64,000 nucleotides of DNA from Hwangdonia lutea. Lineage in GTDB: Bacteria; Bacteroidota; Bacteroidia; Flavobacteriales; Flavobacteriaceae. The stretch covers positions 3,072,501 to 3,136,500 of the forward strand of contig NZ_CP136521.1 of the NCBI RefSeq assembly GCF_032814565.1, in the 5' to 3' direction. The notes beneath the pieces are model-generated. The model saw nothing but the letters and a program-made list of their open reading frames with translations, was not told where the DNA came from and ran no database searches. Positions 43,429 through 52,748 of the stretch are shown here, piece after piece (position 1 is the first letter of the stretch; each line of letters begins with the position of its first letter). The position numbers and the translations under genes were made by a program.

Positions 43429-44571
43429 TTAAATGTCACCATAAACAGGGGTTATAAATTCGTCATTCAAAAAAGGCTCAGTATCCAGTTGACTTTGAAG
43501 TATAACGCCTTGGGGTCTTGTTTCCAAAAGCCATTGAATGGCTTGTACCAAGGGTGCGGCAGTGGTTGTTTGAATCGCCCGAAGCTTGTGTTTACCAACC
43601 TGTTTGGGCTTAATATGTTTAGCAACTTCGTCCCTCCTTAAAATGCCATTTAAATCTTTGCCTTCCACGGCGGCATAAAGCACGATTTGGTCGTCCTCTA
43701 TATGTGGAATTTGGTCTTGCATTATCTTTTGTAAATCAGCAATGGCATCTTTGGAGTTCGATAAATTTTTTAGTTGCGCTTTAACCCAAGCGTAGTGACC
43801 GGGGTGTCGTAATGTTTTATAGTGGAGATTTTTAACTTTGCCCTCTAAGGCATCCGGTAAATCGGCAGCACCACCAGAGGTCAGGTCTTCTTCGTAAGTT
43901 ATCCCGTTTATTATAATGCGAGCACATTCAGATAGGGCAGGGCGATTTGTTTTTTTATAATCTCGCAGAACGATGCTATCTTTTAAATACTCGGTGGCCA
44001 CACCAACAGGACTCCAAGTGAAACCATAAAAATGTGGGGCCACAGCATGATTGGTAAGTGCACCAACTTTAAACTCTAACGTATTTACTTGATTCACCAT
44101 ATGTTGCTCGCAAAAATTTTGAAATAAATGGTTGGCCAAAACATCAATGTAGCCCGGAGCAATTCCCGTTTGTAAAACGAATCCAGTTTCGGCATTTTTA
44201 GCGATTTCTATTATCTGGTTTGTTTCAGCAACATATTCAGTTAAATTGGCATAATACAAGTTGTTGTTTTTTGCAATTGAAGCCATTTTAGGCGCTAAAC
44301 TACCAGGTAAGCAATCAAGTAAGGCATCTCCGTTGTTAAAAATAGTAGCTCCTTCTTTAGAGATATCCGAAGGATCTAAATGAAAAGCTATTACCTTACA
44401 CGGTTTCGTGGTGCCTTCCATAATCCATTGAGCAACTTTTTGAGCCTTCGAAAGCGTTCTGTTTCCAATATAAATGGTTGGTGTTACTTTGCTCCATTCT
44501 GCCAGAATAAGGCCTGCAGCTTCTGCGATTCCGCCAGCCCCAGCAATAATAATATTATAGTGTGTTTTCAT
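43429..44571 (-). CDS. Saccharopine dehydrogenase-like oxidoreductase
   Basis: About 380 residues from MKTHYNIIIAGAGGIAEAAG, a Rossmann NAD(P)-binding start. GDALLDCLPGSLAPKMA and GFVLQTGIAPGYIDVLANH are the blocks of saccharopine-dehydrogenase-family proteins. An ATG at 44598 would add 9 residues ahead of the Rossmann strand and is less likely. The family covers lysine metabolism and many uncharacterised reductases. No neighbour points to a specific pathway. Confidence 0.88.
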   Translation of the reverse strand: MKTHYNIIIAGAGGIAEAAGLILAEWSKVTPTIYIGNRTLSKAQKVAQWIMEGTTKPCKVIAFHLDPSDISKEGATIFNNGDALLDCLPGSLAPKMASIAKNNNLYYANLTEYVAETNQIIEIAKNAETGFVLQTGIAPGYIDVLANHLFQNFCEQHMVNQVNTLEFKVGALTNHAVAPHFYGFTWSPVGVATEYLKDSIVLRDYKKTNRPALSECARIIINGITYEEDLTSGGAADLPDALEGKVKNLHYKTLRHPGHYAWVKAQLKNLSNSKDAIADLQKIMQDQIPHIEDDQIVLYAAVEGKDLNGILRRDEVAKHIKPKQVGKHKLRAIQTTTAAPLVQAIQWLLETRPQGVILQSQLDTEPFLNDEFITPVYGDI

Positions 44572-44784
44572 AATGAAGTGTAATAAATTGATGTACACTA
44601 ATTTAAGGATAATTAACCAAGTAGGAATTAAAAAAGGAGGGATTTAATGTGGAATGAATAGCATAAATTACTTTCATTTATAAAGATATGCTTATGAATA
44701 ATCAATGTGCCAGAAAAAAAATGAATGATAGTTTAAATATATTCTTAAACTGAAGCAGAGTTTAAAAATGGCGTAATAAATAAG

Positions 44785-44792
44785 TAATTTTG
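44785..44792 (+). promoter_or_regulatory. -7 element of the 119-residue gene
   Basis: TAATTTTG, a perfect TAnnTTTG, 25 bases before the ATG at 44818. Confidence 0.6.
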
Positions 44793-44802
44793 CCAAACAT
44801 AA

Positions 44803-45177
<375 letters not shown>

Positions 45178-45188
45178 GAGGTGGTGTT

Positions 45189-46514
45189 TTATAGCACACT
45201 TCGCAATATTTTCTGTACATCCAAATTATCCTTTTGCGGAATTAAAAAGTTTTCCAATTCCTCTGGTGTATTAATCTGTTCTGTTTTATCGATAAAACCG
45301 TAGCCTAAATAAACACTGTTTTTAATTAAAATAAAAGCTTCTTCGTCGTCATGTCTTCCTTTTTGTTTGAGCACCAAATCTTTTGTGCTTTCTAAGGTAT
45401 GTGAAATGGCTGAGTTTACACGTAAATTATATGAGTTTACCGTTTCGTTATCCGAACAAATGCCTTTACAGGTGGTAATTTTGTAGTGTGAGCATTGCGA
45501 AACGCCATCTTGTAAATGACAGAATTTAGGGCACAGTTCAAATTGAACACAAATTTTTTCTAGGTATTGCCTGCAATCTGTAATGGTGGAAAAGGTTTGG
45601 ATGGGGTTTGGTGTTGCCTTTAACCTGTTGTAGGCTAAGTGTTTTATACCTTTTCTGTCTTCATAACTAAAAATGGCATAGGCTTTTGGGTTGCGTTTTG
45701 AAACTACGTTGTATGTTGGATAATGGTGTTTAATGGCGGCGTCTTCCATAAGTAACGCAATGAGTTCGCTGCCCGATAATTCAAAATCAATATCCCTGGT
45801 TTCTCTAACCATGTCTAAGGATTTTTTTGTTTTACTATAAAAGTGGCTTAAAACCCGTTTTTTGATGTCTTTAGCTTTACCGATATAAATAATTTTTCCT
45901 TTTTTATCTTTAAAAAAGTAAACACCTGCCTTGTTGGGCAGGTTATTAAAAACAGCCGTTGGTAAGTGCGATGGCAAGGTGGCTTCTTTAGATGATTTTT
46001 TTAAAAAGTTGTTGAAAACGGTTTCGGCATTTTCTTTGTTTAACAGCATTTCAAACAAAACAACGGTTGCTTCGGCATCACCTTTTGCTCTATGCCTTCC
46101 GTTAATTTCAATGTTTAGTGCTTTACAGATCTTTCCGAGGCTATACGATTTATAACCGGGCATCAGTTTTCTTGATAGCCTAACCGTGCACAGTTTTTTT
46201 CTTCTAAAATCTATACCAATGGCCTTAAATTCATTGCGGATGACATTGTAATCGAAATTGACACTATGGGCAACAAAAATGGTGTTTTCCGTTATTTCTA
46301 AAATAGCGTTGGCGATGTCTGAAAATGTTGGGGCATTGGCCACCATTAAATTATCAATCCCGGTTAATGCGGTGATGTAATCGGGGATATAAGCTTCTGG
46401 ATTTACCAGCGATGTAAACTCATCGACAACCTGATTGCCATCATATTTAAAAATGGATATTTCTGTAATTTTATTACCCTGTCCGGTGGTTTCAACGTCA
46501 ATGATGGTATACAT
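45189..46514 (-). CDS. DEDDh exonuclease fused to a GIY-YIG nuclease domain
   Basis: 441 residues. Residues 1-165 are a DnaQ-like exonuclease (IIDVETTGQG; HSVNFDYNVIRNE; HRAKGDAEA). From about 190 a UvrC-type GIY-YIG domain follows (AGVYFFKDKKGKIIYIGKAKDIKKRV). A Cys-rich part (FELCPKFCHLQDGVSQCSHY) with a conserved TTCKGICS segment ends the recognisable region. Such fusions relate to Cho and act in nucleotide-excision-type repair. Its ATG overlaps the repressor stop, so the two are one operon. Confidence 0.92.
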   Translation of the reverse strand: MYTIIDVETTGQGNKITEISIFKYDGNQVVDEFTSLVNPEAYIPDYITALTGIDNLMVANAPTFSDIANAILEITENTIFVAHSVNFDYNVIRNEFKAIGIDFRRKKLCTVRLSRKLMPGYKSYSLGKICKALNIEINGRHRAKGDAEATVVLFEMLLNKENAETVFNNFLKKSSKEATLPSHLPTAVFNNLPNKAGVYFFKDKKGKIIYIGKAKDIKKRVLSHFYSKTKKSLDMVRETRDIDFELSGSELIALLMEDAAIKHHYPTYNVVSKRNPKAYAIFSYEDRKGIKHLAYNRLKATPNPIQTFSTITDCRQYLEKICVQFELCPKFCHLQDGVSQCSHYKITTCKGICSDNETVNSYNLRVNSAISHTLESTKDLVLKQKGRHDDEEAFILIKNSVYLGYGFIDKTEQINTPEELENFLIPQKDNLDVQKILRSVL

Positions 46515-47284
46515 TATCTTAATTTTTCCAAAGCTTTTAACTCCACGCCCAAATCATTAAACATGTTTATAATACTGCTGATTTTTAAATCCTGCGCATC
46601 GTATTCTTGAGTGTTAATGCTACAGGTAAATTCCCAGATTTCCAACACTTCATCAATGGGCACGCTGTAGTCGTGATACGTTTTGTTATCGGACATTAAA
46701 AGCAACGACCCGTTAAAATCAATATTGTTCATAACCCGTTTGTACACCATGCCTTCATTGAGGGTTACCAAAACATAGGTTTTACCCGTTTTTATTTCGC
46801 TTCTATCTTCAATAAAACGCCCCACAACATAAGAGCCATCTTTCATGGGCAGCATCGAATCGCCTTTTATGGGGAATGCTCTGTGTTTTCCCGTGGGTAA
46901 AAACGGTAGCTTGATTTTTTCCAATTGCTCGATGTATTCAGGGTCGTCATAACCAGATAAATAGCCTGCCGATGCTTTAATGGGCACGACTTCAATTAAA
47001 TTATCGTTGTCTTTATCAACCGTTATGGGAAACAAAACACGCTGATTGCCGATATCGATAAACGAAAAATCACTGGCTTTTGTTAGGTCTTTACGCAATA
47101 GAATATCAATAGGTAATTTAAAATAATCGGAGAGTGTAATTAAAAACTCAATGGTAGGTGCAGAGCGTGCTTCTTCGTAAGATGAAATACGAGAACGGGT
47201 TACCTGTAATTCATCAGCAAGTGCCTCTTGGGTTAAACCCTTGAGGTGTCTTAAATGTGAAATGTTTTTTGCAATTATTTTCAT
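46514..47284 (-). CDS. LexA-like XRE/S24 autocleaving repressor
   Basis: 256 residues. N-terminal XRE HTH (GLTQEALADELQVTRSRISSYE), linker with A106-G107 cleavage pair, S24 peptidase domain with Ser143 (KGDSMLP) and Lys182 (VYKRV). Damage-triggered self-cleavage is expected. It diverges from dinB, and two TGCT-N9-AGC(A/T) palindromes lie between. One of them covers its own -7 element TATATTTG (47292-47299). Starts 7 bases after that element. Confidence 0.93.
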   Translation of the reverse strand: MKIIAKNISHLRHLKGLTQEALADELQVTRSRISSYEEARSAPTIEFLITLSDYFKLPIDILLRKDLTKASDFSFIDIGNQRVLFPITVDKDNDNLIEVVPIKASAGYLSGYDDPEYIEQLEKIKLPFLPTGKHRAFPIKGDSMLPMKDGSYVVGRFIEDRSEIKTGKTYVLVTLNEGMVYKRVMNNIDFNGSLLLMSDNKTYHDYSVPIDEVLEIWEFTCSINTQEYDAQDLKISSIINMFNDLGVELKALEKLR

Positions 47285-47286
47285 AA

Positions 47287-47303
47287 TGCTACAAATATAA
47301 GCA
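47287..47303. promoter_or_regulatory. SOS-like operator 1
   Basis: TGCT-ACAAATATA-AGCA, covering the repressor's -7 element. Confidence 0.65.
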
Positions 47304-47308
47304 ATAAC

Positions 47309-47325
47309 TGCTACATATAATAGCT
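47309..47325. promoter_or_regulatory. SOS-like operator 2
   Basis: TGCT-ACATATAAT-AGCT, 22 bases (two helical turns) from operator 1 and touching the dinB -7 element. Confidence 0.6.
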
Positions 47326-47332
47326 AATTTTG
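47325..47332 (+). promoter_or_regulatory. -7 element of dinB
   Basis: TAATTTTG, perfect TAnnTTTG, only 4 bases before the dinB ATG, so the message is probably leaderless. Confidence 0.65.
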
Positions 47333-47336
47333 AGGC

Positions 47337-48551
47337 ATGGAAAAACAAATTTTGCATTTAGACTTAGATATCTTCTTTGTGTCTTGTGAGCGACTGATAG
47401 ACAGCAGGTTGCAAAAAAGACCATTGTTGGTTGGTGGCACTGGAGACCGGGGTGTTGTTGCGGCATGCAGCTATGAAACGAGACGTTTTGGTGTGCATTC
47501 TGGCATGTCTATGAAACTGGCAAGTCGTTTATGTCCAGAGGCTGTGGTTATTCGTGGCAACTCATCGATATATACCAAATACTCGCATCAGGTTACCGAA
47601 ATTATCAAGGAAAAAGTCCCTGTTTTTGAGAAAGCAAGTATTGATGAGTTTTATGCCGATTTAAGTGGCATGGATAAGTTTTTTGGCAGTTATAAATACG
47701 CCACCGAAATGCGCAACACCATAATTAAAGAAACAGGTTTGCCCATTTCGTTTGGGCTTTCGGGGAATAAAATCGTTTCAAAGGTAGCAACGGGCGAGGC
47801 CAAACCCAACAACCAATTGCGTATCGATTTAGGTTACGAAAAACCCTTTTTGGCACCCTTATCCATACGTAAAATCCCATCGGTTGGCAGTAAAACTTAC
47901 CAAACCTTACGGAATTTAGGTATCGATAAAGTTAGGGTGGTGCAGCAAATGCCCATTGAAATGATGACCAGTGTTTTGGGCAAAAATGGCGCAACCATTT
48001 GGAAACGCGCCCATGGATTGGATAATCCGCCATTAACGCCTTACCACGAACGTAAATCCATTTCAACAGAGCGCACCTTTAATAAGGATACCATTGATGT
48101 GATAAAATTACGGACAACCATTTTTGCCATGGCCGAAAATCTGGCCTTTCAGTTAAGGCGGGGCAATAAACTGGCATCCTGCATCAGTGTGAAAATCAGG
48201 TATTCCGATTTTAACACCTATTCCAAACAGATAAAAATTCCATATACCAGTGCAGACCATGTTATTATCCCCAAGATTTTGGAGCTGTTCGATAAGTTGT
48301 ATCAGCGTCGTTTGTTAATTCGGTTGGTGGGCGTCAAGTTCAGCGATTTAGTAACTGGAAATTACCAGATTAATTTATTTGACGACACCGAGGAAATGCT
48401 GAGCCTTTACGATGCCATGGATACCATTCGCAAGCGTTATGGCGAATTAAGCATTCAAAAAGCAGCATCAATGGGCGCAAAAACCATTGGGCGATTTCAT
48501 AATCCCTTTAATGGCGAACCACCCATTTTATTGGCACACAGAAAACAATAA
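47337..48551 (+). CDS. dinB: DNA polymerase IV (Y-family)
   Basis: 404 residues. Y-family catalytic blocks LHLDLDIFFVSCE and ASIDEFYADLSGMD, helix-hairpin-helix (IRKIPSVGSKTYQTLRNLG) and little-finger domain (KSISTERTF). No C-terminal clamp-binding peptide could be named with certainty. Translesion polymerase. Its stop overlaps the DnaE start by one base (ATAATG), so the two polymerases are made together. Confidence 0.95.
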   Translation: MEKQILHLDLDIFFVSCERLIDSRLQKRPLLVGGTGDRGVVAACSYETRRFGVHSGMSMKLASRLCPEAVVIRGNSSIYTKYSHQVTEIIKEKVPVFEKASIDEFYADLSGMDKFFGSYKYATEMRNTIIKETGLPISFGLSGNKIVSKVATGEAKPNNQLRIDLGYEKPFLAPLSIRKIPSVGSKTYQTLRNLGIDKVRVVQQMPIEMMTSVLGKNGATIWKRAHGLDNPPLTPYHERKSISTERTFNKDTIDVIKLRTTIFAMAENLAFQLRRGNKLASCISVKIRYSDFNTYSKQIKIPYTSADHVIIPKILELFDKLYQRRLLIRLVGVKFSDLVTGNYQINLFDDTEEMLSLYDAMDTIRKRYGELSIQKAASMGAKTIGRFHNPFNGEPPILLAHRKQ

Positions 48552-51511
48552 TGTATCTTAATTGTCACACATATTATTCTTTGCGCTATGGCACGTTTTC
48601 AGAAGTGGAACTTTTGGAATTGGCAAAAAGCAAACAAATAAAAACCATAGCCTTAACCGATATTAATAATACTTCGGGATGTTTAAATTTTATTCAGCAA
48701 TCAAAAAAATATAATATAAAACCTATAGTCGGTATAGATTTTAGAAACGGAGCAAAACAAAAATTTGTTGGTATCGCTAAGAATAATAAAGGTTTTTATG
48801 AGCTGAACAAGGTATTATCGTATCATCTCGAAAATAAAATAGAGTTTCCAAATCTAGCACCAAAACTTTCAAATACATTTATTGTTTACCCTTTTGAAAC
48901 TGTTTTAGAGTTGGAAATCACATCTTTCCAAAAGCATGAGTTTATTGGGGTTTCTGTTGAAGAATTAAAAAAACTTCCATTTTCCAAATTGAAAAGTTTT
49001 AAAGATAAATTAGTCATTCAGCAACCCGTTACCGTAAGAAACAAAAAAGATTTTAATGCCCATCGATTACTTAGGGCTATTGATAATAACTGTTTATTAA
49101 GTAAGCTTCCAAAAACTGAAGAATGCAGACCAAATGAAAAAATGATTTCAAAAGAAAACCTAGAAATCGCATTTTCTGATTTTCCTCATATTATAGAAAA
49201 CACGCTACATCTTATAAACCAATGTTGCATCGATTTTGGTTTTGGAGATGAACGGCAATCTCAGAATTTAAAATTATATACCAATTCGGTTGAGGAAGAT
49301 TTTAAAAGCTTGAAAAAACTATGTGATACGGGTTTTTTTAAACGATATCCAAACCCAACGGATAAGGTGTTTAAAAGATTAAACAAAGAGTTAAAAATTA
49401 TAAAGGAACTAAATTTTGTGAGTTTCTTTTTAATCAATCACGACATTGTTACTTACGCTAAAAGCCAAGGCTATTTTCATGTGGGTCGGGGTAGTGGTGC
49501 CAATAGTATCGTGGCGTATATTATTGGTATTACAGATGTCGATCCGGTTGAGTTGGATTTATATTTTGAGCGTTTTATAAATCCGTACAGGGCATCGCCA
49601 CCAGATTTCGACATTGATTTTTCGTGGAAAGATCGCGAGGATATTACCCAATATATATTCAACAGATTCGAAAACGTGGCATTATTGGCCACTTACAATA
49701 CCTTTAAATATCGCGCGGTAGTAAGAGAATTAGGAAAAGTTTTTGGTTTGCCAAAAGAAGAAATAGATAAGTTGAGTAAAGGGAATTTATCTATAAATCA
49801 AATAGATGAAATTGGGCAACTGGTTTTAAAATACGGTAAATTAATTGATGGTTTTCCTAATTATGTAAGTGTGCATTCGGCAGGTATTTTAATTCTCGAT
49901 AAATCCATTCATAATTATTCTGCAACATTTTTACCGCCAAAGGGCTATCCTACGGTACAGTTTGATATGATTATAGCCGAAGATGTGGGTATTTTTAAAT
50001 TCGATATTTTAGGACAGCGCGGTTTGGCAAAAATTAAGGATACTTTGCAAATTATAGCAAAAAACAGACCCGAATTACCGCCTATTGATATTCATGATTT
50101 ACCACGTTTTAAAAATGATAAAAAAATCAATAACCTGCTTAAAAGCGGAGGTGCTATAGGAGCGTATTATGTAGAGTCTCCTGCCATGCGCGGCTTAATG
50201 ATTAAATTGCAAACCCAAGATTATTTGGGGCTAGTAGCCGCAAGTTCAATAATTCGCCCAGGTGTTTCGGGCTCAGGCATGAAAGAAGAATTTATAAAAA
50301 GACATCGGTTTCCGGAATTTCGAAAAAATGCACATCCTGTTTTACTCAAAATAATGCCCGATACCTATGGCATTATGGTATATCAGGAAGATGTACTTAA
50401 AGTAGCCCATCAATTTGCAGGATTAACTTTGGGTGAAGCCGATGTTTTGCGCAGGGGTATGAGTGGCAAGTATCGCTCACGAGAGGAGTTTTTAGCTGTA
50501 GAACAAAAATTTATTTCAAATTGTAAAAACAAAGGCTATTCGGATAAATTGATAAACGAGGTTTGGAGCCAAATAAAAAGTTTTGCTGGTTATGCGTTTG
50601 CTAAAGGGCATTCGGCATCTTATGCTGTCGAGAGTTACCAAAGCCTGTTTTTAAAATGTTATTTCCCTATTGAATTTATGGTAGCGGTTTTAAATAATGG
50701 GGGCGGGTTTTACAGTACCGAGCATTATTTACACGAGGCTAAAATGCAGGGAGCCAATATTAAATTGCCTTGTATTAACTATAGCGACCATGCTAATAGA
50801 GTAATAGGTAAAGACATTTATTTAGGTTTTGGGTATTTAAAGAACTTAGAAAAATTAGTAGTTCAAAGATTGCTTACCGAAAGACAATGGCAAGGACATT
50901 ATACATCTTTAGATGATTTTATCGATCGCGTAGCCATTAGCATAGAGCAAATATCAATTTTAATACGCATAGGTTGTTTTCGGTTTACTGGAAAATCGAA
51001 AACAGAACTTATGTGGCAAGCCATATTTAAGCTTAACGCCACAAAATATTCAAACAAGCAACCTAAACTATTTAAAACAAAGCACAAACATTTTGAGTTA
51101 CCTGTTTTAGAAGTAAGCGCAGTTGAAAGTGCTTATGACGAAATGGAATTATTAGGGTTCCCGTTATGTGGTTATTTTGATTTGGTAGATGAGCCTTTGG
51201 AAGATGATATCACATCAATCGACATGAGTAATTATGCAAACAAAGAAGTAATAATTTATGGAAACTTGGTCAACTCAAGGTATAATAAAACCTCACAAGG
51301 AAAATTAATGCGATTAAGCACATTTGTTGATAAACACGGAAAATATTTTGATGCTGTGCATTTTACAGAAGTTGTCCATAAGTATCCCATACATGGGCTA
51401 GGTATTTATAAGTGCCTTGGTGTTATCACAAAAAAACATGGTTTCTGCAGTATGATAATTTCTAAAAGTAGAAAAGTTAGGATAAAACCCAACCCTAGGG
51501 CTATCGATTAG
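48551..51511 (+). CDS. DnaE-type DNA polymerase III alpha subunit, accessory (DnaE2/ImuC-like)
   Basis: 986 residues, shorter than replicative DnaE. N-terminal PHP domain (NCHTYYSLRYG), palm with GRGSGANSIV and PPDFDIDFSW, fingers and an HhH region. The C-terminal OB-fold and tau-binding tail are short. Together with dinB and the S24 repressor it forms a mutasome-like cassette similar in idea to ImuA-ImuB-ImuC. The replicative DnaE must be elsewhere. Assignment as an error-prone paralogue rests on length and context. Confidence 0.88.
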   Translation: MYLNCHTYYSLRYGTFSEVELLELAKSKQIKTIALTDINNTSGCLNFIQQSKKYNIKPIVGIDFRNGAKQKFVGIAKNNKGFYELNKVLSYHLENKIEFPNLAPKLSNTFIVYPFETVLELEITSFQKHEFIGVSVEELKKLPFSKLKSFKDKLVIQQPVTVRNKKDFNAHRLLRAIDNNCLLSKLPKTEECRPNEKMISKENLEIAFSDFPHIIENTLHLINQCCIDFGFGDERQSQNLKLYTNSVEEDFKSLKKLCDTGFFKRYPNPTDKVFKRLNKELKIIKELNFVSFFLINHDIVTYAKSQGYFHVGRGSGANSIVAYIIGITDVDPVELDLYFERFINPYRASPPDFDIDFSWKDREDITQYIFNRFENVALLATYNTFKYRAVVRELGKVFGLPKEEIDKLSKGNLSINQIDEIGQLVLKYGKLIDGFPNYVSVHSAGILILDKSIHNYSATFLPPKGYPTVQFDMIIAEDVGIFKFDILGQRGLAKIKDTLQIIAKNRPELPPIDIHDLPRFKNDKKINNLLKSGGAIGAYYVESPAMRGLMIKLQTQDYLGLVAASSIIRPGVSGSGMKEEFIKRHRFPEFRKNAHPVLLKIMPDTYGIMVYQEDVLKVAHQFAGLTLGEADVLRRGMSGKYRSREEFLAVEQKFISNCKNKGYSDKLINEVWSQIKSFAGYAFAKGHSASYAVESYQSLFLKCYFPIEFMVAVLNNGGGFYSTEHYLHEAKMQGANIKLPCINYSDHANRVIGKDIYLGFGYLKNLEKLVVQRLLTERQWQGHYTSLDDFIDRVAISIEQISILIRIGCFRFTGKSKTELMWQAIFKLNATKYSNKQPKLFKTKHKHFELPVLEVSAVESAYDEMELLGFPLCGYFDLVDEPLEDDITSIDMSNYANKEVIIYGNLVNSRYNKTSQGKLMRLSTFVDKHGKYFDAVHFTEVVHKYPIHGLGIYKCLGVITKKHGFCSMIISKSRKVRIKPNPRAID

Positions 51512-51552
51512 ACTTAAACAATTTCAATATAGCATTCAATAAAGAATGTTTA

Positions 51553-51642
51553 TTACCTCAAACAGTTCTCAGCAACTTTCCATTGTTCACCATCTTTTGC
51601 AAGTTTTATGTTGTATTCTTTATTATTTTTAAAATTATGTAG
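51553..51642 (-). pseudogene. C-terminal remnant of a small gene
   Basis: Reads LHNFKNNKEYNIKLAKDG, then EQWKVAENCLR and a TAA stop. The QWKVAENC-type ending is typical of NTF2-like or DUF4878-type secreted domains. An in-frame stop lies directly upstream and no start remains. Confidence 0.5.
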
Positions 51643-51847
51643 CCTTTATTCAGGACGGGTCAAACTTGTGCATAACGTGCGTGTATATGACAAGTAGCGT
51701 GCAAAAATGCGCTAATTTTTCGGTTGAGCCACAAGCCAATTTCTTGTTTTAAGTTTTTATCTTTAAATTTCTAAAACGCCAAAAATAAAAAATTGGCGAC
51801 TTCCCAAATATACCAAAATTTTCGAATTAGAAAAGCCGCAGCTATTT

Positions 51848-51870
51848 GTTATATACGGTGTTAGGCAAAG
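51848..51870. repeat. Left arm of inverted repeat flanking a lipoprotein gene
   Basis: TTATATACGGTGTTAGGCAA matches, in reverse complement, the sequence at 52603-52626 at nearly every position. Confidence 0.75.
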
Positions 51871-51875
51871 TTTTT

Positions 51876-52598
51876 TTATTCAATGTAATTTTGACGTTTT
51901 GCATTTATTTTCCAATTTTTAATTTTTTCTTTATCCCAAATTATCCAGTTATTACATTTAAAACTTCCTTTTAAGATTGTATCATTTTCAAAAAGACCAA
52001 ACTCCTTTTTAAGTCTAAATTCAAATTCACCATAAATATCAGATGCTATTGAATAGTCAAATTTAGAAATTTTTATTTTGTATTTGTCAATTGGTATTGA
52101 CTTAAAATCAGTTCCATTGTATTCTTTGTCAGTTGATTTAGAGTGTATGTTTATTTTTTTAACTAAACTATCTTTTAAAACAATAGTTAGGAATTTAAAT
52201 TGTCCGTTTAATCGATCTATATAACCTAGATCTCTTGTCTGCAATACGGTATTCCATCTTTGATTAGAATCCTCACTCAATGTATCCAATGTTTTTTTTG
52301 TAGGTATTCCTGTCAACAATTGTATTTTTATGCTATTATTTTTTTTGTCTTTGTCACAATTACATACTGAGGCAATACTGTCGATTTTTTGAGAATTTGA
52401 AACTGTTATAAAATCCCAAGCAATTTTTTCTGTCAGAGAAGTGTCAATTTTAAAACTATTTTTAAATATCTCTTTTTTTGGAATCGACTTTTGTATTATT
52501 TTAGTTTCTTGTTGAGTTTTCTTTTCTCTCTTTTCTTTTTGTTGGCAGCCACAAATAAAAATGAAAATCATCAAATATATTGGAAGTTTATTTTTCAT
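51876..52598 (-). CDS. Lipoprotein of unknown function in a repeat-bounded cassette
   Basis: 240 residues with lipoprotein signal (LMIFIFICGCQQ; Cys19 or Cys17 context). A Lys/Glu-rich linker precedes a largely beta body (EKIAWDFITVSNSQK; GTDFKSIPIDKYKIKISKFD). It contains VCNCDKDKKNN, possibly a metal or Ca-binding loop. No family recognised. The gene sits exactly between inverted repeats containing GTTAGGC/GCCTAAC, and its base composition is more AT-rich than that of its neighbours. Recent acquisition is likely. Confidence 0.75.
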   Translation of the reverse strand: MKNKLPIYLMIFIFICGCQQKEKREKKTQQETKIIQKSIPKKEIFKNSFKIDTSLTEKIAWDFITVSNSQKIDSIASVCNCDKDKKNNSIKIQLLTGIPTKKTLDTLSEDSNQRWNTVLQTRDLGYIDRLNGQFKFLTIVLKDSLVKKINIHSKSTDKEYNGTDFKSIPIDKYKIKISKFDYSIASDIYGEFEFRLKKEFGLFENDTILKGSFKCNNWIIWDKEKIKNWKINAKRQNYIE

Positions 52599-52602
52599 AA
52601 AT

Positions 52603-52626
52603 TTTGCCTAACAACCATATATAATC
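52603..52626. repeat. Right arm of inverted repeat flanking a lipoprotein gene
   Basis: TTTGCCTAACAACCATATAT and TAATC, the inverted counterpart of 51848-51870. Confidence 0.75.
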
Positions 52627-52748
52627 AATATTAACTATATACCTATTATGTGCACTATTAAAGTTTTAAATTTTCGCACACGAATTTAGAAATTTTTTCT
52701 GACAAACTCAAGTTTAAAGTTAAGCAGGCAATAGTTAAACCCAGCAAA

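Larger units (their letters stand above)
51512..51875. other. Intergenic region with a gene remnant and a repeat
   Basis: Contains a truncated coding fragment on the minus strand (51553-51642) and the left arm of the inverted repeat that flanks the next gene. Otherwise AT-rich with no gene seen. Confidence 0.55.

Noticed and set aside
51848-52626. Insertion sequence
   Set aside because: No transposase is encoded between the arms. The only gene is a lipoprotein.
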